A DNA stretch of 5,329 nt, from NCBI GenBank assembly GCA_003504035.1, contig DOBW01000047.1, positions 1 through 5,329 of the forward strand, written 5' to 3'. Position 1 is the stretch's first letter. Every line of letters begins with the position of its first letter. The stretch comes from Rhodospirillaceae bacterium. GTDB lineage: Bacteria; Pseudomonadota; Alphaproteobacteria; UBA9219. Positions 1 to 5,329 of the stretch are shown piece by piece. Both the position numbers and the translations under genes were made by a program. The notes under the pieces were generated by a model. That model was not told the DNA's origin. It saw nothing but the letters and a program-made list of their open reading frames with translations, and did no database searches.

Positions 1-8
1 AATCCACT

Positions 9-857
9 TTACTCTGGAAAAACGCAGCAAGAAGAAAGCCAGTTCTTAATCTCGTGCCAACTTTCTTCACTCGGTGCCGAGAGAAGCCCGCGCCCATAAT
101 GTGAAGGTGAAAAGGCTTTGCCGTTCCAATGCGAGGTATAACCGCCTGCTTCACTATGGATCAAAACCCCAGCCGAGCAATCCCATGGCGTACACGTTTG
201 CAGCAAACTATGAAAATGAACTTGCGTTGTTTGGCCTGAGAAATGAGGTCCATCAACAACAAGCCGCGCATAATCGTGACAAGATGAATACATGCGGTCT
301 ATTGACGGCGTTGATTGAGACGATAAAAAAACACCTTTTTTTTCAAAAGAATTATGGATACGCCATCCTAAAATACCCGACATGTTTTCTACGCTGTCTG
401 CTGGTAAAACAGAGAGTTTTCTACCCTTATAGTAAGCCCCAGCACATTTTTGAGCAGTGATAAACTCTTTTGATGTTGGATCGTAAAGCCAAGAGGCAAT
501 TACCTGATTTTGTTCCGCGAGGGAAACAATGACTCCATAAAAGGGCTCCCCAGCGATAAAAGGCTTGGTTCCGTCCACCGGATCAATGATCCAGACGGGT
601 GAATCGCCAGAAAAGCGGTCCGAAATGCTCTGATCCTTGTCAAAAGCTTCCTCTCCCACCACTTTTGACCCCACTAACAGGTCTAAAAGGCGTGTTGACA
701 GCTCTTTTTCAGCCTCTTTATCGGCAATTGTGACGGGGTTATCCTTGGATTTGAAATGTATATCTTGGGCGCAAAGCTTCCCAAAACGAGGAATGATCTG
801 CGAATCGGCCACGTCAGTGATAATATCAGCCACTTTTTCCATATTAATGTTTAACAT
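9..857 (-). CDS. Inositol monophosphatase family phosphatase (substrate unresolved)
   Basis: A 282-residue Mg2+-dependent phosphomonoesterase of the inositol monophosphatase fold (IMPase/HisN/CysQ superfamily), complete, probably cytosolic. Family motifs occur in order: VTIADKEAEKEL (residues 42-53), VVGEE (66-70), WIIDPVDGT (89-97) and TPWDCSAGVLIHSEAGG (223-239). The expected metal ligands are present: E69, D92, D95 and D226. The segment after DGT reads KPFIAGEP, nearer to HisN-like histidinol-phosphate phosphatases than to the TNFVHGFP type of true inositol phosphatases, but this does not fix the substrate (histidinol phosphate, inositol phosphate or PAP). The reading frame stays open to 1019 inside hflX. 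I chose the ATG at 855-857 because GGAAAG stands 7 nt upstream. A second ATG at 840-842 (MEKVAD, 277 aa) has no ribosome binding site. The gene overlaps the hflX stop by 14 nt, so it is probably the third gene of the hfq operon. Family is certain, substrate is not. Confidence 0.9.
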   Translation of the reverse strand: MLNINMEKVADIITDVADSQIIPRFGKLCAQDIHFKSKDNPVTIADKEAEKELSTRLLDLLVGSKVVGEEAFDKDQSISDRFSGDSPVWIIDPVDGTKPFIAGEPFYGVIVSLAEQNQVIASWLYDPTSKEFITAQKCAGAYYKGRKLSVLPADSVENMSGILGWRIHNSFEKKGVFLSSQSTPSIDRMYSSCHDYARLVVDGPHFSGQTTQVHFHSLLQTCTPWDCSAGVLIHSEAGGYTSHWNGKAFSPSHYGRGLLSAPSEESWHEIKNWLSSCCVFPE

Positions 858-2187
858 GAACGATCTTTCCGAACTTTCTGATAAAGCGCCCAAAATCAGC
901 TGAATCAAGTGCCGCGCTAAGATGGCAGCGCGTGCGCTTATCTGTACGTTCAATGATCTTGCCATGCCCATAAAGCCATGCCAAGGCCGCACCTTCACTG
1001 AGAGAAATATCCATATCATAAATCTCTGTGCGCAAAGCTAGCTCTTCATCAAGCAAAACAAGGAGATCTTCTATCCCCTCGCCTGTCAAAGCGGACAGCA
1101 CCACAGCACCTCCGCGCTCCGCATAATCACGTAGATTCATCCGTTCAGATGCAGGCAGAAGATCGACCTTATTCATAACATCAATTAAACGCGTATCATC
1201 AGGACCTATACCAAGATCACTCAATATATCTTCAACAGCCTGCTTTTGAATCAGCACATCAGGATGCGTCACATCGCGCACATGCAAAATAATGTCAGCA
1301 AGCTGGACTTCTTCCAAGGTCGCCCGAAAAGCCTCGACAAGATGCGTGGGAAGCTCCGAGATAAAACCAACCGTGTCAGAAAGAATAACCTCGCGCCCAC
1401 TGGGAAGTTTTATGCCGCGCATACTAGGGTCCAATGTTGCAAACAGCATATCCTTGGCCAAAACACGTGCCCCCGTCAGGCAATTGAACAAGGTTGATTT
1501 TCCTGCATTCGTATAGCCCACAAGCGCAACTGTTGGATGACGCGCTCTTTCTCTGGCATGGCGTTGCAAACCGCGCGTTCGACGGACCTGTTCCAGCTCT
1601 GCCTTAAGCTTGGTAATACGCGCTGTAATCAAGCGACGATCAATTTCGAGCTGAGATTCACCCGGACCACCCATAAAGCCAAAACCACCGCGCTGACGTT
1701 CAAGATGAGTCCACGAACGGACAAGCCGTGACTTCTGATAATTAAGGGAAGCAAGCTCAACCTGAAGTTGCCCTTCTCGTGTGCGAGCGCGTGCTCCAAA
1801 AATCTCGAGAATTAATCCCGTCCGGTCAATGACCTTGCATTTCCATGCTCGCTCAAGATTGCGCTGCTGGACAGGAGAAAGGGCATGATCCACAACGACC
1901 AAAGCAATCTCGTCTTCCTGAACCTTGCTGGCAAGAGAATCCACCTGACCGCGCCCCAAAAGAATCGAAGCTGAAGGCCGCGCTACATTAAGGGACAAAG
2001 ATTCTCTAATCTCCAAACCAATAGCCATAGCCAAACCAACGGCCTCTTCCAAAAGAGATGCGATGTCATGCGTAGAATTTTCTGTGCCACGCAAAACAGG
2101 CTTGAGCACAAGAGCACGTGCACCGTGACGCATGCCGTTGACATCAAGAGAAGTGTCTGTAGATATAGCGTTTTTCTTATTAGCCAA
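844..2187 (-). CDS. hflX: GTPase HflX, ribosome-associated
   Basis: HflX is a GTPase that binds the 50S subunit; in E. coli it splits stalled ribosomes, notably after heat stress. Numbering from a TTG start, the 447 residues show the N-terminal HflX domain (about 23-165, with [10 protein letters not shown] at 77-86), the glycine-rich linker [19 protein letters not shown] (167-185), a basic coiled-coil stretch (about 186-216) and a complete G domain: G1 GYTNAGKS (224-231), G2 T251 in FATLDPS, G3 DTVGF (271-275), G4 NKVD (339-342), G5 SAL (365-367). A short C-terminal domain follows. The TTG at 2185-2187 overlaps the hfq stop by 8 nt, with GAAGAAGG 11 nt upstream, a rather long spacing. An ATG at 2131-2133 ([10 protein letters not shown], 429 aa) is close to the E. 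coli length of 426 but lacks a ribosome binding site. The identity is secure, the start is not. Confidence 0.97.
   Translation of the reverse strand: MANKKNAISTDTSLDVNGMRHGARALVLKPVLRGTENSTHDIASLLEEAVGLAMAIGLEIRESLSLNVARPSASILLGRGQVDSLASKVQEDEIALVVVDHALSPVQQRNLERAWKCKVIDRTGLILEIFGARARTREGQLQVELASLNYQKSRLVRSWTHLERQRGGFGFMGGPGESQLEIDRRLITARITKLKAELEQVRRTRGLQRHARERARHPTVALVGYTNAGKSTLFNCLTGARVLAKDMLFATLDPSMRGIKLPSGREVILSDTVGFISELPTHLVEAFRATLEEVQLADIILHVRDVTHPDVLIQKQAVEDILSDLGIGPDDTRLIDVMNKVDLLPASERMNLRDYAERGGAVVLSALTGEGIEDLLVLLDEELALRTEIYDMDISLSEGAALAWLYGHGKIIERTDKRTRCHLSAALDSADFGRFIRKFGKIVHVKH
865..870 (-). promoter_or_regulatory. Ribosome binding site of the phosphatase gene
   Basis: GGAAAG on the minus strand, 7 nt before the ATG at 855-857 and inside the hflX coding region. 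It decides for this start over the ATG at 840-842, which has only AT-rich sequence before it. Its place within hflX implies that ribosomes finishing hflX can reinitiate here. Confidence 0.55.
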
Positions 2188-2422
2188 AAGCCAAAGTGCC
2201 TTCTTCCATCTCTAGAGGAGCATTGGGCATGACGGTTGAAATGGCGCGCTTGTAAACAAGCTGAACATGCCCATCACGATGCAATAGAATTGAAAACTGA
2301 TCGTAACGAGCTATTATACCTTGAAGCTTAACACCGTTAACAAGAAAAATGGTGGTGGGCGTCTTTTTTTCGTGAAGATGATTAAGAAATGATTCTTGCA
2401 CATTATTTTGGGGTTCTGTCAT
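2180..2422 (-). CDS. hfq: RNA chaperone Hfq
   Basis: Hfq forms a hexameric Sm-fold ring that helps small RNAs pair with mRNAs. This 80-residue protein has the whole Sm core: [11 protein letters not shown] (12-22) as N-terminal helix, [24 protein letters not shown] (24-47) as Sm1 and [14 protein letters not shown] (53-66) as Sm2, then a short acidic tail. RDGH (49-52) is the loop typical of alphaproteobacterial Hfq. Proximal-face Q9 and K58 match E. coli Q8 and K56. Two places differ: the E. coli YKHA motif is YKRA here (R59 for H57), and the rim patch RRER is HEKK (17-20). The ATG at 2420-2422 has AGGAAAG 5 nt upstream. The stop overlaps the presumed hflX TTG start. The gene has its own promoter candidate at 2476-2481 and is probably first in the hfq-hflX-phosphatase operon. 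Confidence 0.97.
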   Translation of the reverse strand: MTEPQNNVQESFLNHLHEKKTPTTIFLVNGVKLQGIIARYDQFSILLHRDGHVQLVYKRAISTVMPNAPLEMEEGTLAFG

Positions 2423-2427
2423 ATTAA

Positions 2428-2434
2428 CTTTCCT
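2428..2434 (-). promoter_or_regulatory. Ribosome binding site of hfq
   Basis: AGGAAAG on the minus strand ends 5 nt before the hfq ATG (2420-2422). It is a near-canonical Shine-Dalgarno sequence and fixes this start; no other candidate start lies nearby. Confidence 0.75.
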
Positions 2435-2475
2435 AAAGGTCCTGATAAAATGATGCGGCGCACCAATTTAGACTC

Positions 2476-2506
2476 ATTATAAAGCGCGATTTCCATCGTA
2501 TGACAA
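2476..2506 (-). promoter_or_regulatory. Probable sigma70-type promoter of hfq
   Basis: On the minus strand a perfect -10 hexamer TATAAT occupies 2476-2481. A -35-like TTGTCA (5 of 6 to TTGACA) lies at 2501-2506, separated by 19 nt, which is longer than the ideal 17. Transcription would begin near 2469, leaving an hfq leader of about 46 nt. It sits in the 104-bp gap between ratA and hfq, so hfq need not depend on ratA transcription. No clear terminator hairpin is visible after ratA, so read-through from ratA is also possible. Confidence 0.5.
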
Positions 2507-2526
2507 TGAGAAAATGAGAGAACTAC

Positions 2527-2988
2527 CTAAGGTTGTGAAAGAAAACTAGACTTATCCCCATAAAGACACAGCGCCCTTTGCTCGAAAGCCACCACCATAC
2601 GGCCAAAAGCCTTGTCAAAAAAAGAATTCATCAAAGCCCCCATGACAAAAGAACACATTGTAAAATCCACTAAAAAAGAGACCTCGCACCCACCTTGTGA
2701 AACCGAATCAAAGTGCCATACATTGGACAGAGCCTTCAGCGCCCCACCCCCATAGGTCACAGTGATGGCGTGCGGGCGATCAAGCACAACATGCGAACGA
2801 AAACTATCCGAAAACACGTAATTGCCCACAACAAGATCTGCCACAACATTTCCGGTGCCGTTACGCTCCACAATGACCGCCTCTCGGCACCAAGGAAGAA
2901 AGATAGGATAACTTTCTATATCCGCAACAAGATCAAAAATCTGCGCAGGTGAATAAGGAAGTGTTCTTTTTTCAAAATGGCGTGGCAT
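2527..2988 (-). CDS. ratA: RatA/Coq10-type START-like lipid-binding protein
   Basis: A single-domain member of the polyketide cyclase/START-like fold (Coq10/RatA family) of 153 residues, the normal length. Mitochondrial Coq10 binds ubiquinone and supports its use in respiration. E. coli RatA was reported to bind the 50S subunit and hinder 70S formation; whether that applies here is unknown. The sequence begins MPRHFEKRTLPYSPAQIFDLVADIE and carries the signature VADIESYPIFLPWC (21-34), a beta-strand core through SFRSHVVLDRPHAITVTYGGG (62-82) and LSNVWHF (87-93), and a long C-terminal helix (about 114-143, with ALMNSFFDKAFGRMVVAFE) that closes the lipid cavity. There is no signal peptide or membrane span. 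The ATG at 2986-2988 fits the family N-terminus although no good Shine-Dalgarno precedes it. The gene is divergent from the L,D-transpeptidase gene, so its promoter must lie in the 90-bp gap. Confidence 0.92.
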   Translation of the reverse strand: MPRHFEKRTLPYSPAQIFDLVADIESYPIFLPWCREAVIVERNGTGNVVADLVVGNYVFSDSFRSHVVLDRPHAITVTYGGGALKALSNVWHFDSVSQGGCEVSFLVDFTMCSFVMGALMNSFFDKAFGRMVVAFEQRALCLYGDKSSFLSQP

Positions 2989-3078
2989 GAAAAATCTATT
3001 CTAGGGTTTAAGCTGACAAAAGGCCAAATGACATGTAAGGTGATTCAAGCTTGGTTTATTTAAAAGAGCAAGAGTTCT
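2989..3078. promoter_or_regulatory. Divergent promoter region between ratA and the L,D-transpeptidase gene
   Basis: This 90-bp gap must drive ratA leftward and the transpeptidase gene rightward. For ratA, a -10-like TAGAAT (minus strand, 2999-3004) has TTGGCC (4 of 6) 18 nt further upstream, which would give a very short leader. For the plus strand, CTGACA (3013-3018) and ATGACA (3028-3033) each match TTGACA in 5 of 6 positions, but no good -10 box is placed correctly after either. A perfect 8-nt palindrome, CAAGCTTG, lies at 3046-3053. The role as a divergent promoter follows from gene layout; the individual boxes are weak. Confidence 0.4.
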
Positions 3079-4752
3079 GTGTCCTTATTTCTACGTTTCT
3101 TTCTCCTCCTTTTTATCTCTGTTGTCTTGCCATCCAATCTGGCCGCTCAGAGCAAGCCCCTAACGCGTCAAGCGGAGGCCATCTTTGGCTATCTCGCGCC
3201 AGATGGCTATCTGAGCAATGACGAAACTTTAAATCTGCCAGAGCTTCGTACTCTTTATGAAACCCGTGCCTATCGGCCAGTATGGAATGCACAAAACCCT
3301 GAACACCAGCCAATTTTTCTTGCCTTTATGGATTATATGAAAAAACTGTGCGCAGAGCATGGCCTTGAATCTCAGGATAAAACAATAGCTTTTTTCAAAG
3401 CAATGGCTTTGACAGATAAGAAAATTGATGTTGTTAAGCTCGATATTGCGCTGACAGATTGGGTTCTTGACATCGCCTATGAGCTTAATGGTCAGGCCAT
3501 AGACTTTTCTAGTCTTTACGCAGGGTGGAAATTTAAGGGAGGCAGAGAAAATCTTGCAGAAGATTTAGGCAATGCTTTCTATAAAGGGAAAATCTATAAT
3601 TTCCTCCCTACACTTGCGCCAAACTCGGTTGCTTATCTCCATCTTGCTCAGGCGCTAAAACTTTATCGCACCATGGCAGAACAATCTGTCTGGAGCACTA
3701 TCGAGGCAGGCCCCATCCTAAGTCTTGGTGCCAAAGACCATCGCGTCAAGCAGGTGCGCGTGCGGCTTGAAGCCGAATCCTATATGATGCCTTTATGTCA
3801 AACTGAGGAAAATGAAATCTTGTTTGATAAAGATCTGCGGCAAGCGCTGATCTCCTATCAATCTCGCAATGGTCTCAAAACAGACGGCAACATAGGCCCC
3901 GAAACCGTTGCCACCATGAACCGATCTGTCACAGAAAAGATTGACAAGCTTCGCGCCAATATGTCTCGGCTTCGCGCCATGCCGCATACATGGCCCAACC
4001 AATTCGCTTATGTGAATATCGCCGATGCTTCTATCAAAATATTTAAGGAAGGTACGGCAATCTATCACGCGCAAACCGTGGTAGGCCTTCCCTCGCGCAG
4101 AACACCTTTTATTCAAAGTGCAATTCATACCCTTATCCTCAATCCAACATGGCGCATTCCTATAAGCATTGCCCGTTATGACATTCTTCCTAAGCTTCGG
4201 AAAAATCCTTTTCATCTTCAAGAAAAAGGTTTTTACATCAGAGGAAGAAAAGAAGATCCTTATGGACTGGAAATAGAATGGAGCCACATGAAACCGCGGC
4301 AGTTTCATTATCAGTTACGTCAGCCCCCCGGAGAAAAAAACGCTTTAGGTCCTATTAAATTTGATTTTAAAAATGATTTTTCTGTCTATTTGCACGGTAC
4401 ACCCCATCAGGAAGATTTTGTTAAAGAAAGAAGACATCTCAGCTCTGGGTGCATACGCCTCAAAGATCCCAAACAAATTGCTGCTGTTATTTTGGCAGGC
4501 AACCAAGATTCATTGACGACTAAAGAACTTCAAGAAAATATCACTGCAAGAGAAGAAATTAAGATCGAGGTCGAGAAACCGCTTCCTATCTATGTTATCT
4601 ATCAGACAACTTTTTTTCCTTCTGCTGACATTTCCGCTCATTTCAGAAGAGATGTTTATGGCTATGACAGAAGGCTTTTAAAGGCCCTAAGAAAAAAACA
4701 GAAGGACTATATCTCTTTGTTTTTTAAAGATATTTCTGAGGAAGATTCATGA
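3079..4752 (+). CDS. ldtD: YcbB/LdtD-type L,D-transpeptidase
   Basis: A periplasmic L,D-transpeptidase that joins peptidoglycan stems by 3-3 (mDap-mDap) cross-links; the E. coli homologue LdtD supports envelope-stress survival and beta-lactam bypass. The 557 residues (E. coli 615) start with a Sec signal peptide (MSLFLR, hydrophobic 7-18, likely cut after LAA at 21-23). The N-terminal YcbB domain covers about 25-205. A peptidoglycan-binding domain follows (about 214-283, ending LKTDGNIGPETVATMN). The YkuD catalytic domain spans about 309-475, with NPTWRIP (355-361), YLHGTP (437-442) and SSGCIRL (455-461). Nucleophile C458 and H439 stand 19 residues apart, as in E. coli LdtD. The C-terminal segment YQTTFFPSADISAHFRRDVYGYD (508-530) is also family-typical. 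The start is GTG: an in-frame stop at 3061-3063 leaves no earlier start, and AAGAG 4 nt upstream is a modest ribosome site. The stop overlaps the ATG of the mepK homologue. Confidence 0.95.
   Translation: MSLFLRFFLLLFISVVLPSNLAAQSKPLTRQAEAIFGYLAPDGYLSNDETLNLPELRTLYETRAYRPVWNAQNPEHQPIFLAFMDYMKKLCAEHGLESQDKTIAFFKAMALTDKKIDVVKLDIALTDWVLDIAYELNGQAIDFSSLYAGWKFKGGRENLAEDLGNAFYKGKIYNFLPTLAPNSVAYLHLAQALKLYRTMAEQSVWSTIEAGPILSLGAKDHRVKQVRVRLEAESYMMPLCQTEENEILFDKDLRQALISYQSRNGLKTDGNIGPETVATMNRSVTEKIDKLRANMSRLRAMPHTWPNQFAYVNIADASIKIFKEGTAIYHAQTVVGLPSRRTPFIQSAIHTLILNPTWRIPISIARYDILPKLRKNPFHLQEKGFYIRGRKEDPYGLEIEWSHMKPRQFHYQLRQPPGEKNALGPIKFDFKNDFSVYLHGTPHQEDFVKERRHLSSGCIRLKDPKQIAAVILAGNQDSLTTKELQENITAREEIKIEVEKPLPIYVIYQTTFFPSADISAHFRRDVYGYDRRLLKALRKKQKDYISLFFKDISEEDS
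4738..4744 (+). promoter_or_regulatory. Ribosome binding site for the ATG at 4749
   Basis: GAGGAAG inside the last codons of the transpeptidase gene, 4 nt before the ATG at 4749-4751, which itself overlaps the TGA stop as ATGA. This is the best Shine-Dalgarno sequence in the right half of the window. It supports initiation at 4749 rather than at the ATG at 4842, which has none. Confidence 0.65.
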
Positions 4753-5329
4753 AAAGGTATAGAAAACCTTGTTTTTTTACCAAAAAAAGTATATGTTTTT
4801 CAAAATTTTTGACTTCCCTGAAAGAACCTTCATTACCTTCTATGAACGAAACGATTGACCAACCAAAGCGACACTTTCTAAAGACAGGCCTTGCCATAGG
4901 AACTCTCTCCCTTTTGGCGCCCTCAGCTTTGGCTTTACCTAACCCTGATGCAATGAAGGAACTTGCCTTTCATAATCTTCACACGAATGAGCGCTTGCGC
5001 GTGACCTTCTGGAAAAAAGGTCACTTTGATTATGCAGCACTCGCCAAGATCAACCACATCTTACGTGACTTCCGCACAGGCGATGTCTATCCCATCGCAA
5101 CGAACTTGCTTGATCTTTTGCATAAACTTCAAACTCGGCTTCAAACGGACGTACCCATCGAACTTATTTCTGGTTACCGCTCGCCCAAGACAAACGCTTT
5201 GCTTGCAAAAGCCTCTGGCGGCGTAGCAAAGAAAAGTCTGCACACCAAAGGTCTAGCCTCTGACATTCGTATGCACGGCATTTCTTTACGTAAAATTAAA
5301 ATGGAAGCGCTGCTTATGCGGCGCGGCGG
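4749..5329 (+). CDS. mepK: MepK/YcbK (DUF882, M15-like) murein endopeptidase, partial
   Basis: Homologue of E. coli YcbK/MepK, a zinc murein endopeptidase that cleaves 3-3 (mDap-mDap) and also 4-3 cross-links. The gene runs off the right edge after 193 residues; roughly the last 25, including the expected third zinc ligand (in FVHID of E. coli), are missing. Conserved segments, numbered from 4749, are ELAFHNLHTNERLRVTFW (71-88), INHILRDFRTGDVYPI (101-116), LISGYRSPKTNALL (139-152) and GVAKKSLHTKGLASDIRMHGI (158-178), with metal ligands H165 and D172. Two starts are in frame. ATG 4749 overlaps the upstream stop and has a strong ribosome site, but adds 31 residues (MKRYRKPCFFTKK...). ATG 4842 gives the usual layout, in which PKRHFLKTG plus a hydrophobic stretch and ALA forms a Tat-like signal with KR in place of RR. 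The product should act in the periplasm together with the transpeptidase. Family certain, start unresolved. Confidence 0.92.
   Translation, partial: MKRYRKPCFFTKKSICFSKFLTSLKEPSLPSMNETIDQPKRHFLKTGLAIGTLSLLAPSALALPNPDAMKELAFHNLHTNERLRVTFWKKGHFDYAALAKINHILRDFRTGDVYPIATNLLDLLHKLQTRLQTDVPIELISGYRSPKTNALLAKASGGVAKKSLHTKGLASDIRMHGISLRKIKMEALLMRRG
4754..4778 (+). terminator. Weak terminator- or attenuator-like hairpin with T7 run
   Basis: Just after the transpeptidase stop, AAGGT (4754-4758) can pair with ACCTT (4766-4770) around a 7-nt loop. G and seven T residues (4772-4778) follow directly. The 5-bp stem has only two G-C pairs, so it is weak for an intrinsic terminator. It could partly reduce read-through into the mepK homologue, or be chance in an AT-rich stretch. 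Confidence 0.22.

Noticed and set aside
74..460. 128-residue plus-strand open frame
   Set aside because: Antisense to the conserved phosphatase gene; composition is low in acidic residues and no domain or ribosome site is apparent.
637..903. 88-residue plus-strand open frame
   Set aside because: Antisense to the phosphatase motifs and the hflX 3' end; no recognisable features.
858..1019. A 54-codon upstream extension of the phosphatase reading frame
   Set aside because: It lies wholly inside the conserved 3' end of hflX, has no similarity to the phosphatase family, and the ATG at 855-857 has its own ribosome site.
1246..1731. Three short plus-strand open frames
   Set aside because: All are antisense to the HflX G domain and linker, where the minus-strand protein is unmistakably conserved.
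2713..2952. 79-residue plus-strand open frame
   Set aside because: Antisense to ratA, very basic composition, no family resemblance.
3113..3313. 66-residue minus-strand open frame
   Set aside because: Antisense to the signal peptide and N-terminal domain of the transpeptidase, with no recognisable features.
3793..4308. 171-residue minus-strand open frame
   Set aside because: Antisense to the peptidoglycan-binding and catalytic parts of the transpeptidase; Cys- and His-rich shadow translation with no family resemblance.
4771..4790. T7-ACC-A7 as a strong hairpin or terminator
   Set aside because: The stem would be only A-T pairs with a 3-nt loop and no G-C support; an AT-rich tract is the simpler reading.
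5026..5243. Two overlapping open frames, one on each strand
   Set aside because: Both are shadows of the mepK homologue, whose conserved residues run through this stretch in another frame.

Overview
The window looks like ordinary chromosomal DNA from an alphaproteobacterium of moderate GC content (mid-40s percent by eye). The strongest lineage hints are the Hfq segment around RDGHxQLVYK, the HflX linker of the [19 protein letters not shown] type, and an inositol-monophosphatase family protein whose C-terminal half resembles alphaproteobacterial members as I remember them. I cannot assign an order. I see no tRNA, rRNA, CRISPR array, insertion sequence or phage gene.

Left part (9-2422, minus strand): a compact three-gene operon read right to left, hfq -> hflX -> an inositol-monophosphatase family phosphatase. 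Each junction overlaps: 8 nt between hfq and hflX, which appears to use a TTG start, and 14 nt between hflX and the phosphatase. This suggests translational coupling. A good sigma70-type -10 box (TATAAT) lies about 55 nt upstream of the hfq start. Hfq and HflX form a widely conserved pair (sRNA chaperone and ribosome-associated GTPase). The phosphatase is the unusual partner.

Middle (2527-3078): ratA/coq10, a single-domain START-like lipid-binding protein on the minus strand. A 90-bp divergent intergenic region follows, which must hold the start signals for ratA and for the rightward genes.

Right part (3079-5329, plus strand): a cell-wall pair. The first gene is an exported YcbB/LdtD-type L,D-transpeptidase, which makes 3-3 peptidoglycan cross-links. 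The second is a YcbK/MepK-type (DUF882) murein endopeptidase, cut by the window edge, whose E. coli homologue cleaves such cross-links. They are joined by an ATGA stop/start overlap with a strong Shine-Dalgarno sequence, so a maker and a breaker of the same bond are probably co-expressed. The 5' end of the second gene is odd: 31 codons rich in A/T homopolymers precede a second in-frame ATG and a Tat-like signal peptide.

I find no convincing undescribed multi-gene system. The points worth a second look are the Hfq substitutions at normally conserved RNA-contact positions, the phosphatase coupled to hfq-hflX, and the start-site and export puzzle of the MepK homologue.
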